A stretch of 44,406 nucleotides of DNA from Cytophagaceae bacterium. Its GTDB lineage: Bacteria > Bacteroidota > Bacteroidia > Cytophagales > Flexibacteraceae. Shown here in pieces: positions 26,340-36,330 of the stretch. The notes under the pieces are model-generated. The model saw only the letters and a program-made list of their open reading frames with translations. It ran no database searches and was not told the origin of the DNA. The translations under genes and the position numbers were made by a program. Numbering within the stretch: the first letter of the stretch is position 1; each line of letters starts with the position of its first letter. The stretch is from the NCBI GenBank assembly GCA_947464365.1, contig CANHWS010000002.1, forward strand, positions 1 through 44,406. The letters are read 5' to 3'.

Positions 26340-29300
26340 ATGGGCTTTGCAACATCGTCCGTTGGGCAATGGCCTCTTTCTGTCCAATCCCTTATTGGCT
26401 CGTTCAGTGTCTTTTGGGTCCTGGTCTGGATCATCAGTGGATGCTCGACGGCACAGTACGAAACAGGCTACCGGGCCAAAGTAACGCCTCTGCGACAAGC
26501 CAATGCCCAATGCCAGGCCGATCGATACCAAAAACTGGTCAAGTCAGTCCATACGGTGATTAATCGACCTGATGACGACGTGCAACCGGCCGATGTCACC
26601 GCACTTGACTTGGCTGTTCAAATACAAGATTGTGGCCTTCTTGGCATCAAGACCGAGTATAATGCCATGCAAAGTCAACTCGGACCGCTAGTACCCTCTG
26701 TCATCAGCAATAAAGACATTAGCCCTAGTCAGCGGACCGAGCTATTGGCAGATATAGCTGAAATCTACCTACGGCATGGCTACGGATATCTGGCCAAACA
26801 GGTCATGGAGCAGCTACCATCAGTTAGGCATACGGATAGCCTCCTGGTCGCCCGTCTGGACCACCTCAGGGCAGCCATCTTACTAGCCAAGGGGGCCAAT
26901 TTTGAGGCTAAAGACCTAGCCAACAAACGTATCCTGATCCTTGAGCATGCCTTGCAGCAACAAGGGCCAAAAAACAAAGACAACCGGATTGCGCTAATCC
27001 TGGCCGATCTCTGGATTGTCGCTCTCGAGGCTACCATCAGCACCGGAGACCACCCCGCCTTTGTGGCTATGTTGCCCAACGCCGAAGGCTTTTTTGACAA
27101 CAAGCTTAAGGGTAGCACCGTACAGCACTTCTATTTCCAGCTCGCCAAGGCCCACGCTTATGACCAACAGGCAGACCGCAAAAAAGCAAAGGAGGCCTTC
27201 GAGAAAGCCGTTAGTTTAGGTGGGAAAGGGAATTGTTATCCCAAGTCCAGCCTGCCAGTCTTGCGCGCCAATAGCGAGCTGATCGGGATGCTTTATGAGA
27301 CTGGCCTTAGCCGACCTGTTGCCAATCGAGTTGAGACTATCATCAACACAGTGGACCACAAATGGGTTGGTATTGCTGAGTATGAGGCCATCAAATCGTT
27401 AACCATTCTGCGCGAGTATGCTAGCCGTGGACTGCAGGACCAAACATTTGAGGAATTGAGAGCGATTCTGCACTTTGAGGACCAAACCTATCAATACAAC
27501 CCGGAGCTAAGCAAACAAATACAAGAGATTGCGTACAAAATAGCCCTTCAGTTTGACTCGACCGAGATGGCAACCACTGCTTTGCAGAAACTTATCGGCC
27601 TAGGCCAACTGATTGGTGGTCCTAAATCGGCGATCTATGGCCGGCAAGTGATTAATAAAGCCTATTACGAAGGTCTCTATGCTGGCCGTTGGTCTGCGTG
27701 CCTTGATACCTTTAAGGTCTATTTCGAGCCCATCATCAAACCCACCTATGTGGCTGGCCATGCCAACAGAGTATTATTACAAGGCTTGTATGCGCGCTGT
27801 CTGGACGAAACCGACCAATTGCGTGCGGCCCGCAAACAGCTTACGGACAATCAGCGAGCCGTAAAGTCCACATGGGGTGAAGACCATCCACTTTATGCAG
27901 CCCAACTGCAGCAGCTAGCAGACGTTGAGTTATCGATCGGTGGCTATTTGCAAGCCGAAGACCACTTGGTGAAGGCCCTCGAGATCGCCGCTAAACCCGA
28001 AAACAGAAGCTCACCAGTCCACGTTGCAACCTTGCGGCAGCTCATAAGGCTGTACCTACTATATGGCGAATATGACTTGGCCGAGGAGTTTATTGGTTAT
28101 GCCATGGCAGCCGAAGGGCGCATCTATCTCACACCAACCTTGCTAGCCGAGCAAAGTGACGACCTTGAGCCAGTCCTTGCCTACCTCCGTGGACAATATC
28201 GCAAGGCCGAAACTGGTTTCATGACTCAACTTATCCGGGCTGAGCAGCGTGGCCCTTCGGCCAAAGCCAAAATGATAGCCCCACTGATGTGGCTGGGCCA
28301 GACCTACCTCCAGCTTGGGGACTACGCCAGTGCAGAAAAAAGCGCCAAAGAAGCAGCCCAATATGCTGTCATAATCTATGGAGATAGCAGTCGTAAACAT
28401 TACCAATGCCTAGCTGTACTCCAGAAACTCTATCGGTTGATGGGTGATCAGGATAAGAGCATCGCACTCTCGACACGAATTGTTAATAAGTACCGCCGCA
28501 CATTTGGCCCCAACCATGTTGAGGTGGCAGAGGCCATCACCGAGCAAGCCATGGCGACCTACCTAAAACAGGATAGCGCAAGACTGGTGCTCCCTCTGTT
28601 GATAGAAGCCCGCAATATCTACCTCAACAACTTTGGCGAAAACCACCCGTTATATGCCGATGCGCTCAAGAACATAGCAGCCCTTTACATTGACCTCGAG
28701 AAAGATGACAGCGCCCACATTTTTCTTGACAAAGCAGCCCAGATCTACAGACAGAAATTGGGGCGCAAACCTGTCCAGCTGATTGAGGTTCTGACCTTAC
28801 TGGGCGACTTAGCACGCTACACTGGCGCGTTCGATCAGGCGAATCAGCACTATGACCAAGCCATCAAACTGCTGAGCAACAACTTTGACGAAACCCACCC
28901 CAAGCTCCTGATGCTGAAGGGACGCAAAGCACGCTGCCTTGCACTCGATGGGCAGACCCGCCAAGCACAAAAACAAATGCAGGCCACCACCGCGGGTTAC
29001 CTCAAGTATTTCGAAAGCTACTTCCCCTACCTCAGCGAACGCGAAAAGGCCAACCTTTGGCAACAAAGCCAACCGGAGTTCAACTTCTTTGCAGCCCTAG
29101 TAGCCCAATCCGAGCAAGAGGATAGGACAGGTCCGGAGCTGCTTTACAACCATTGTCTTGCGACCAAGGGCATCCTATTGAGCAATAGCCAGTCCCTACG
29201 CAACAAAATGCTCAAGTCCCTTAGCCCCGATATGCTACGGAGCTACCGCCAATGGCAAACCAACAAAGAGCAACTGGCAGGCCTACTGGCCAACGCCAAA

Positions 29301-30644
29301 GACAACAAAGAGGCCAGCGCCACTGACCTCAGTAAACTCCAAGAGCAGACTGAGGCCCTTGAGAAAGAGCTCAACGAGCGCAGTGCAGACTTTGCCCAGA
29401 TGAATCGCAGCAGTCGCCTTCCAACCTATGACCAAGTCCTAAAACGCCTAGGTAAACAAGAGTATGCCATCGAGATCATCCGCACAATAGGCTACGAGGC
29501 CAGCACTGCTGATACCATTAGCTATGTGGCCCTGTTGATTGGTGGCCCACACAAACGACCAGAAATGATCCGCCTTACAAGTGGCAAGTACCTAGAGCAA
29601 AAGGCCATCCGATACTACCGCAACGCCATGCGCTATAACCTGCCGGACACCCTCAGCTACCAAGTATTTTGGCGCCAGCTTGCCCCTCACATCCCTAAGG
29701 GTAGCACAGTTTATCTGTCTGCAGATGGGGTTTATAATCAGCTAAACCCTGCGGGTTTACAGCGCCATCTAGGCCAGTTCCTAAGTGACGAAATTAACTT
29801 GATCTCCGTCTCTAACACTGCCGAGCTCATCAAGGCGGCAGAGTTAGCAATCGCCAACAATGGTGGGAGGTCAACCAAAAATGCAAAAACATCTAGCAAA
29901 ACCGCTGGCACCCCAAAATCTGCACTTTTGGTCGGCAATCCTACCTATTACAGCACCCTAGCCCAACGGCAGGCCATGACAGCCCTCGGCACAGAGCTGA
30001 AACAACTACCCGGTACTGAGGCCGAAACACAGGCAATCGCCAAGGTGCTGAAGGGAGATCATTGGTCCATCACAACCTTGCTGGGTACTCAGGCTAAAGA
30101 AGAAACCATACGTAATTCGGATATCCCTGAGGTCTTGCATATTGCTACACATGGCGCCTTTGTGTCTGAAGAAGATGAGAACGCCAAAACTGGCCTCAAA
30201 GCAGAGGTCCAGACGGCAGAAACCAGTTTGCTAAAAGTAGGACTAGTGCTTGCCGGTGGTGGTGATCTGGTCAACGAGGACTCTACTACCAACCTCAACC
30301 AACGCTCTGGTGTCCTGACAGCCTATGAGGCCATGAACATGAACCTGAGCCGGACCGAGTTGGTTGTGTTATCAGCCTGCGAAACGGGTGCTGGGCATCT
30401 CCAGAATGGCGAAGGCGTCTATGGCCTGCAACGTGCCTTTTTGGTTGCAGGAGCGCACAACGTCATCTTCAGTTTCTTTAAGGTTGATGATAAAATCACG
30501 ACCGAACTGATGACGGCTTTCTACCAGAACTGGATTGGTGGCCAGACCAAACGGGCCGCCTTTGCCGAAGCACAACAGATGACTAGGCGCAAACACCCAA
30601 GCAATCCTGCCTATTGGGCCAGCTTCACGATGTTAGGACTCTAG
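26340..30644 (+). CDS. TPR-CHAT (caspase-like) protein, predicted lipoprotein
   Basis: Lipobox-like 'FWVLVWIISGCSTAQ', many TPR-like repeats, C-terminal CHAT domain with 'VLHIATHGAFV' (His) and 'LVVLSACETGAGHLQNGEGVYGLQRAFLVAGAHNVIFSFFKVDD' (Cys). Start placed at ATG 26340; the listed ORF opens at 26247. Confidence 0.88.
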   Translation: MGFATSSVGQWPLSVQSLIGSFSVFWVLVWIISGCSTAQYETGYRAKVTPLRQANAQCQADRYQKLVKSVHTVINRPDDDVQPADVTALDLAVQIQDCGLLGIKTEYNAMQSQLGPLVPSVISNKDISPSQRTELLADIAEIYLRHGYGYLAKQVMEQLPSVRHTDSLLVARLDHLRAAILLAKGANFEAKDLANKRILILEHALQQQGPKNKDNRIALILADLWIVALEATISTGDHPAFVAMLPNAEGFFDNKLKGSTVQHFYFQLAKAHAYDQQADRKKAKEAFEKAVSLGGKGNCYPKSSLPVLRANSELIGMLYETGLSRPVANRVETIINTVDHKWVGIAEYEAIKSLTILREYASRGLQDQTFEELRAILHFEDQTYQYNPELSKQIQEIAYKIALQFDSTEMATTALQKLIGLGQLIGGPKSAIYGRQVINKAYYEGLYAGRWSACLDTFKVYFEPIIKPTYVAGHANRVLLQGLYARCLDETDQLRAARKQLTDNQRAVKSTWGEDHPLYAAQLQQLADVELSIGGYLQAEDHLVKALEIAAKPENRSSPVHVATLRQLIRLYLLYGEYDLAEEFIGYAMAAEGRIYLTPTLLAEQSDDLEPVLAYLRGQYRKAETGFMTQLIRAEQRGPSAKAKMIAPLMWLGQTYLQLGDYASAEKSAKEAAQYAVIIYGDSSRKHYQCLAVLQKLYRLMGDQDKSIALSTRIVNKYRRTFGPNHVEVAEAITEQAMATYLKQDSARLVLPLLIEARNIYLNNFGENHPLYADALKNIAALYIDLEKDDSAHIFLDKAAQIYRQKLGRKPVQLIEVLTLLGDLARYTGAFDQANQHYDQAIKLLSNNFDETHPKLLMLKGRKARCLALDGQTRQAQKQMQATTAGYLKYFESYFPYLSEREKANLWQQSQPEFNFFAALVAQSEQEDRTGPELLYNHCLATKGILLSNSQSLRNKMLKSLSPDMLRSYRQWQTNKEQLAGLLANAKDNKEASATDLSKLQEQTEALEKELNERSADFAQMNRSSRLPTYDQVLKRLGKQEYAIEIIRTIGYEASTADTISYVALLIGGPHKRPEMIRLTSGKYLEQKAIRYYRNAMRYNLPDTLSYQVFWRQLAPHIPKGSTVYLSADGVYNQLNPAGLQRHLGQFLSDEINLISVSNTAELIKAAELAIANNGGRSTKNAKTSSKTAGTPKSALLVGNPTYYSTLAQRQAMTALGTELKQLPGTEAETQAIAKVLKGDHWSITTLLGTQAKEETIRNSDIPEVLHIATHGAFVSEEDENAKTGLKAEVQTAETSLLKVGLVLAGGGDLVNEDSTTNLNQRSGVLTAYEAMNMNLSRTELVVLSACETGAGHLQNGEGVYGLQRAFLVAGAHNVIFSFFKVDDKITTELMTAFYQNWIGGQTKRAAFAEAQQMTRRKHPSNPAYWASFTMLGL

Positions 30645-30686
30645 ATCCCCTAGTTTAAAAAGTAGGCCAAAATCCGATGGTCAGGC

Positions 30687-31409
30687 TTATTGGGCCTGAA
30701 GGCCCAGCTTACGTAGACTTAGCAAATGGAGCACCGCCGCCATCGGTACGATGATGGTTGGCAGCAGAATCATCGGGAAGAAGGCAACCATTGTGTTGGC
30801 TGGGGCATTCATGAATTGCCTAATGGGTAACGGCGCTGACAGAACCGCTATCACCACGATGTTGACCAGCAAGGCCAAGCCAATGTAGTTGTACCACCGA
30901 ATGATCTTGGGAGTCACTTGGATTGGTTTCAGCATTAAGAGTAGGCCAAGCACCAGGGCACCAATACCAGACAGCACATCAAAGTTATAGCCCTCAAATG
31001 TCATCTGGAACGGAATCACCTTATGCCAAAAAAGCTCCGCAAGTACCAACTCAATCCCAATTCGGAGGGCTTGTGGCAAAATAAGCAAAACGTGTGGCAG
31101 CTGCTTCAAACCTTGGTCTTGGCGTTTGCTCCGCATCATGAGCAGCCATAAGACAATCGGCAACGTTGGCAACAGGATAAAAATGGGCGAAATCTGATCT
31201 TGGTTGATCAACCTACCGGACCGAGCAACCACAGTGGCAACAACAGCCCAGCCTGGCATCAACCAAACGAGCCATAGAGGCGAATTGAGCCGAACCGTAA
31301 GATATACGGCATAAACCAAAGTCAGCAACACCATGATGCCAAAGGCCGCTTTGATGTCTCCATCTATATAAGGCGGCTGTAAGGTCTCGATGATGCGGAA
31401 CAGGAACAT
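30687..31409 (-). CDS. Polytopic membrane protein of unknown function
   Basis: 240 aa, multiple hydrophobic helices, divergent from no recognisable family. Confidence 0.6.
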   Translation of the reverse strand: MFLFRIIETLQPPYIDGDIKAAFGIMVLLTLVYAVYLTVRLNSPLWLVWLMPGWAVVATVVARSGRLINQDQISPIFILLPTLPIVLWLLMMRSKRQDQGLKQLPHVLLILPQALRIGIELVLAELFWHKVIPFQMTFEGYNFDVLSGIGALVLGLLLMLKPIQVTPKIIRWYNYIGLALLVNIVVIAVLSAPLPIRQFMNAPANTMVAFFPMILLPTIIVPMAAVLHLLSLRKLGLQAQ

Positions 31410-31449
31410 AGTGTAAAGACTTAGGGGATAGGATATTATCGAAGGTCAA

Positions 31450-32553
31450 TCAAACAAGATTTGGCCCACCAATGGCAACTTGAGATAGCCGCACCTCGAG
31501 CAGGGCATCAGCCAAAACGATTGCTGTTAAGGCCTCCACAATAGCAACCGCCCTAGGCACCACACATGGGTCATGACGGCCTTTGGCAGGTAGGGTGATC
31601 GCCTCCTTGTCTTGGCTGATGGTCTGTTGGGCCTGCAAAATAGTAGCTGTTGGTTTGAAAGCCACCCGAAAGTACAGGTCCTCCCCATTCGAGATGCCAC
31701 CCTGTATGCCGCCACTATTGTTTGTCAGGGTAGATACTGTGCCTTGGTTAGAGACTACAAAATGATCATTATGCTGGCTACCGCGCATTGCCACGCCCGC
31801 AAATCCAGACCCGTACTCAAACCCATGGACCGCATTGAGGCTCAGCATGGCATGTGCTAGCTCGGCCTGCAGCTTGCCGAAAACTGGGGCGCCGAGGCCA
31901 GCAATCATCTGCCGAACCACGCAGGTTACGACACCACCAGTGCTGTCATGTTCAGACTTCATTTGCTCGATGAAAGCGATCATTTGGGCCGCAACCTCTG
32001 GGTCTGGACAGCGGACCGGAGTAGCATCGACTGCCGCGAGCTCAAGAGATTGATACTGTTTGTCAAGCGTAATCGGACCTACTTGGCTGACATAAGCCAC
32101 GATCGCGACACCATGAATGGCCAATAGCTGCTGAGCAATTGCGCCCGCTGCTACCCAGCCTGCCGTTACCCGAGCCGAGCTCCGCCCACCGCCTCTTGGG
32201 TCACGGAAGCCATATTTGAGGTCATAAGTATAGTCTGCATGGCTAGGGCGATAGGCCATCGCAAAGGCATCATAGTCCTGCGGGCGGGCATCTCGGTTGG
32301 CCAGCTGTAAGGCGATTGGTGCGCCAGTAGTCCGGCCTTCATAAACCCCGCTCAGGATCTGAAGTTTATCCTCCTCTTTCCGCGGGGTCGTGAGGCTACT
32401 TTGACCTGGTTTACGGCGGTCCAGCTGGTGCTGGATCTGCGCCAGGTCAAGGACCAGTCCTGCAGGGCATCCATCCACCACCGCACCAACTGCTGCGCCA
32501 TGGCTTTCTCCCCAGCTCGTAACACGAAAAAAACGACCAATTGTATTGCTCAT
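31450..32553 (-). CDS. aroC: Chorismate synthase
   Basis: 'MSNTIGRFFRVTSWGESHGAAVGAVVDGCPAGL...YRPSHADYTYDLKYGFRDPRGGGRSSARVTAGWVAAGAIA...GIQGGISNGEDLYFRVAFKPTATI'. Confidence 0.98.
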   Translation of the reverse strand: MSNTIGRFFRVTSWGESHGAAVGAVVDGCPAGLVLDLAQIQHQLDRRKPGQSSLTTPRKEEDKLQILSGVYEGRTTGAPIALQLANRDARPQDYDAFAMAYRPSHADYTYDLKYGFRDPRGGGRSSARVTAGWVAAGAIAQQLLAIHGVAIVAYVSQVGPITLDKQYQSLELAAVDATPVRCPDPEVAAQMIAFIEQMKSEHDSTGGVVTCVVRQMIAGLGAPVFGKLQAELAHAMLSLNAVHGFEYGSGFAGVAMRGSQHNDHFVVSNQGTVSTLTNNSGGIQGGISNGEDLYFRVAFKPTATILQAQQTISQDKEAITLPAKGRHDPCVVPRAVAIVEALTAIVLADALLEVRLSQVAIGGPNLV

Positions 32554-32778
32554 GACAATTATCTGCCAGCATCAGTGGGTTTCATTTGCTTTGGCAGTTG
32601 ATAATAATTTGATTTACCAACTTGTTCCGACCCCACCAAATATCTGGGCTAGGCAGGCAAGATAAGCCGAGTTGCGGACTCCTGTCGCATCTTTGCAACA
32701 ATACGATGCGCTATGCCAACAATCATTGGTCATAGCCACAGAAACTAGTACACCAAACCTCAATACTTCAACATCGCC

Positions 32779-34443
32779 GTGCAGCAGCTCATCGAGTGCG
32801 TCCCCAATTTTTCCGAAGGTCGTGACCTAACCATCATCAAAGGCATCACAGACCAAATCAGCTCCGTAGCTGGGGTCCAGCTGCTAGATGTGGACCCAGG
32901 CGCTGCCACCAACCGCACTGTTGTCACGATGGCTGGCAGCCCCGAAGCAGTGCTCGAGGCCGCATTCCGTGCCATCAAACAAGCAAAAGCCACCATCGAT
33001 ATGCGCCACCACAAAGGCGAGCATCCTCGCTTTGGTGCCACAGATGTTTGCCCCATCATTCCGATCAGTGGTGTGACGATGGAGCAAGCTGCCGAATATG
33101 CCCGTCAATTGGCCGAGCGGGTCGCACGTGAGCTCAACTACCCAGTTTACCTTTATGAAGCCGCAGCAAGCAGCCCTGCCCGTCGCAACCTAGCCGATGT
33201 CCGCTCAGGAGAGTATGAAGGCCTAGCCAACAAACTCAGCAAACCAGACTGGAAACCAGACTTCGGGCCTGCCACCTTTGTGCCCGAAACAGGATCCACA
33301 GCCATCGGTGCACGTGATTTCCTGATCGCCCTCAACTTCAACCTCAATACCACTAGCACTCGCCGCGCCAACGCCGTTGCTTTTGATGTGCGCGAGGCAG
33401 GTAGGTTGATCAAAGAAAAACAACCGGACGGAACCATCACCGAAATCAGGCAACCCGGCACCCTCAAAGCTGCCAAAGCAATCGGCTGGCTGATCGAAGA
33501 GTACGGTATCGCCCAAGTCAGCATGAACCTCACCAACATCAGCATTACCTCTGTCCATGAGGCATTTGATGCTGTTGTTGCCAGTGCCACCGCCCGTGGC
33601 CTTCGTGTTACCGGTACTGAAATCGTTGGTCTTGTCCCCTTGTCAGTCCTCACCGATGCTGGCCGCCATTACCTCCGCAAACAGGAGCGTTCTGTCGGTG
33701 TCTCAGATGCCGAGCTGATCAAGATAGCGGTCAAAAGCATGGGACTCGATGACCTCAAGCCATTTGACCCAGCCAAAAAAGTCCTTGAATACCTCTTGGC
33801 TGACCCCAAACAAAGCCGCCTAGTCAACATGACTGTCGCTGACTTTGTCAACGAAACTAGCAGCGAAAGCCCTGCTCCCGGTGGTGGATCCGTATCTGCA
33901 GTTCTTGGTAGCCTTGCTGCGGCCCTTAGTAACATGGTCGCCAACCTCAGCAGCCATAAACGTGGCTGGGATGACCAATGGTCCTACTTCAGCGATATTG
34001 CCGATCAAGGAATGGCCCTACAAAAGCAGCTTATTGCATTGGTAGATGAGGACACCCGTTCCTTCGAATTGGTGATGGAGGCCTTTGGTCTGCCCAAATC
34101 CACCCCTGACGAAAAGGCCCAACGCAAACAAGCCATTGCCGAGGCCACCCTCTATGCCACACAAATACCCCTACGGGTAATGGAAACCTCGCTAGCAACC
34201 ATGCCGCTTTTAGCCGCCATGGCCGAGCGAGGCAACCCGAATTCTGTTTCGGATGCTGGTGTTGGTGTGCTTTGTGCTCGTGCGGCAGTCCGTGGTGCCG
34301 GGCTCAATGTCAGGATCAACGCTGCCGGCCTTGACCAAACCGACCCTACAGTAATCGAAATTTTGGCCCGCGCTACTGCCCTAGAGCAAGCCGCCGCTGA
34401 CCACGAAACTGCGATTATGGATGTTGTGATGGGGAAGGTGTAG
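32779..34443 (+). CDS. ftcD: Glutamate formimidoyltransferase / formimidoyltetrahydrofolate cyclodeaminase fusion
   Basis: 'QLIECVPNFSEGRDLTIIKGI...DMRHHKGEHPRFGATDVCPIIPISGVTMEQ' (transferase) and 'SPAPGGGSVSAVLGSLAAALSNMVANLS' (cyclodeaminase). GTG start at 32779. Confidence 0.95.
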   Translation: MQQLIECVPNFSEGRDLTIIKGITDQISSVAGVQLLDVDPGAATNRTVVTMAGSPEAVLEAAFRAIKQAKATIDMRHHKGEHPRFGATDVCPIIPISGVTMEQAAEYARQLAERVARELNYPVYLYEAAASSPARRNLADVRSGEYEGLANKLSKPDWKPDFGPATFVPETGSTAIGARDFLIALNFNLNTTSTRRANAVAFDVREAGRLIKEKQPDGTITEIRQPGTLKAAKAIGWLIEEYGIAQVSMNLTNISITSVHEAFDAVVASATARGLRVTGTEIVGLVPLSVLTDAGRHYLRKQERSVGVSDAELIKIAVKSMGLDDLKPFDPAKKVLEYLLADPKQSRLVNMTVADFVNETSSESPAPGGGSVSAVLGSLAAALSNMVANLSSHKRGWDDQWSYFSDIADQGMALQKQLIALVDEDTRSFELVMEAFGLPKSTPDEKAQRKQAIAEATLYATQIPLRVMETSLATMPLLAAMAERGNPNSVSDAGVGVLCARAAVRGAGLNVRINAAGLDQTDPTVIEILARATALEQAAADHETAIMDVVMGKV

Positions 34444-34495
34444 GGACTGGAGCAGAGAGCACTGGCAATTTTACCTACTCCAATTCAAGCTCGCC

Positions 34496-35737
34496 TTACC
34501 TAAAACAATACCGAAGCCGTTCTATTTCCGCCTTTGGCAGTGGCAGTTTGGCTGCCAATGACTCCCAACCTTTGACCTGCGATAACATCTCTGACCAAAT
34601 GGCTTTCGCATCCGCGACCTTGAGGCGAAATTGTGGTGCGACCGCAAACAAGGCTTCCTCGTTTAGTGACGCATCATAACCGTCTATCGTCAACGACAAC
34701 CATTTGGAGTCGGGTGACGGGTTGATATCGAATGCAGGGCTTAGGCGCCAGCCACGTGTGGTGAGGATAAAACCATGGTTCCGCAGGTGGTCATCCGTAT
34801 TGCTAACCATGATACTAAATGCAATACGTCGCCAAAGTTGATGCAGGTCAGCCTCTGGGTCAGCCCCTTGGCCCGAAATAAAGGCTGCTAAGTCTAGGTA
34901 ACTAGGTGTTTGCTCTCGATTCATCCCTTCTGTCCGCCCTAGCAAGGTCATGGCTGATGCATAATGAATGCGATCAGACCCAATCCTATCAAACCGTTTA
35001 GACAAAAAGGTATGGTGCCCCTTGCCGAATCTTAGGCATTTGGTTTCTGGGGTAATAATACCACATCGGTTGGCGAGCAATGAAACCAAGTACTCCCAGC
35101 CACCCTTATCAATTTCATCTGCGATCGAAGGGAACTTTGCAATCCAGAAGCTACCATCCTTATCCTTAACATTTGCCTTAGGCCTAGCACCTCCTAGTGA
35201 TGAACCAGGCTCTAGCAATTGATTAATCCACTTGGCCTCGTCTGCATCATGTTCATGACGTTCAAACCCTTTACTAGCAGCCATCAATTGCCTTAAATCA
35301 CTCATCGGTGGGGCTGCTAATCCTGCATCTTGGGCTAAAAACGCCCCGTCATCATCTGTTTTGAACCGGAGACCACCTAGTCGACCAGCATCATGCACAC
35401 CGAGCAAATAGTCCAACTCTGTGAGCGTCCTTGGTTTTCGATCTTCCGACTTCGCCATTAGCGCCTCCTTACGTTGCATCAGCACCCTACCCCATCGATC
35501 TGGTGCAGAGTCCTGCAGCATGCCAAAACTGGCCTTCTCATTCGGCAGATACTGCGTACCCTTGAAACTATACAAATCAGGGTCCAATTGTGGCCACTTA
35601 TTTGTGGTTAACCATTGGTCAAAGTACGTAAAGCCAAATGTTTGGTGCCCTCTTTGGTTCATAACAACCAGAGTCCCAATCGGTACCGGCCCATCAAGCC
35701 CAACCCAATCCCCATATACCCTCACCTCCTCCATCAC
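34496..35737 (-). CDS. hipA: HipA-family serine/threonine kinase toxin
   Basis: 'GPVPIGTLVVMNQRGHQTFGFTYFDQWL' N-lobe, 'GSSLGGARPKANVKD', 'FLSKRFDRIG', 'SIMVSNTDDHLRNHGFIL', 'LSPAFDINPSP' are HipA catalytic motifs. Confidence 0.9.
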   Translation of the reverse strand: MMEEVRVYGDWVGLDGPVPIGTLVVMNQRGHQTFGFTYFDQWLTTNKWPQLDPDLYSFKGTQYLPNEKASFGMLQDSAPDRWGRVLMQRKEALMAKSEDRKPRTLTELDYLLGVHDAGRLGGLRFKTDDDGAFLAQDAGLAAPPMSDLRQLMAASKGFERHEHDADEAKWINQLLEPGSSLGGARPKANVKDKDGSFWIAKFPSIADEIDKGGWEYLVSLLANRCGIITPETKCLRFGKGHHTFLSKRFDRIGSDRIHYASAMTLLGRTEGMNREQTPSYLDLAAFISGQGADPEADLHQLWRRIAFSIMVSNTDDHLRNHGFILTTRGWRLSPAFDINPSPDSKWLSLTIDGYDASLNEEALFAVAPQFRLKVADAKAIWSEMLSQVKGWESLAAKLPLPKAEIERLRYCFR

Positions 35738-36054
35738 CTAGGCAGTTTAGGGGCCCGTTTCTTCGTGACCATACCTAGGTCCTGAAGTTTGCGACCAAGT
35801 ACATCATCCTTTGCCAACTGGGCAAAGTCCTGAGCCAGACCCAATACAAATAGGACTTGCAAGTAGGCAGCAATGGCCACCATCGGTTCGCCACGCTCTA
35901 CCTTGTATAGCGTCATCCTAGAAATCCCCGCCCGCTCAGCCACCAGCGTGGCCGACTGGCGACGCCTTAAACGCGCCATCCTGAGGTTATCCCCCAGCTG
36001 ACGCAGCAAGGCCACATTTTGCGGCAACATAATTTCGGGTAGTCCAACAGTCAT
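35734..36054 (-). CDS. HTH (Xre/HipB-like) antitoxin/regulator
   Basis: 'LGDNLRMARLRRRQSATLVAERAGISRMTLYKVERGEPMVAIAAYLQVLFVLGL'. Upstream of hipA with a 4-nt ATGA overlap. Confidence 0.85.
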   Translation of the reverse strand: MTVGLPEIMLPQNVALLRQLGDNLRMARLRRRQSATLVAERAGISRMTLYKVERGEPMVAIAAYLQVLFVLGLAQDFAQLAKDDVLGRKLQDLGMVTKKRAPKLPR

Positions 36055-36072
36055 AACTTCTCTATTGAGCTA

Positions 36073-36111
36073 CAAAATTAGCAATAATGTAACGCAATAG
36101 CGCATTTATTA
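36073..36111 (-). promoter_or_regulatory. Candidate autoregulated promoter/operator of the HTH-hipA pair
   Basis: Minus-strand TAATTTTG (36073-36080, TAnnTTTG), directly upstream of an imperfect inverted repeat AATAATG...CGC-aata-GCG...CATTTATT. Confidence 0.4.
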
Positions 36112-36330
36112 GCACCACTTGCGATGGATCTAGCTATAAAGTCGGCCTTATGTTATACGATAGGAGACAAAATAATAAGGTTTGTATTGTATCGTTGACA
36201 TTAAAGAATGGTATAGGCAGCTATCAATCCCATACCACTGTGGTAATTGGATCTAAGCACCCTCAAGGACACTTAGCCAACATTGTTTGCAAACCATCGT
36301 AACGAGATAGATTTCCCCATCTAACAAGCT

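Noticed and set aside
26340-30644. TPR-CHAT protein as a type III-E CRISPR (Craspase) component
   Set aside because: No Cas7-11-like gene, no Cas1/2 and no CRISPR array in the window, and the protein looks like a lipoprotein.
30687-30712. GGGCC-TGAA-GGCCC hairpin at the end of the 240-aa membrane protein gene
   Set aside because: Lies within coding sequence and lacks a U-tract; not supportable as a terminator.
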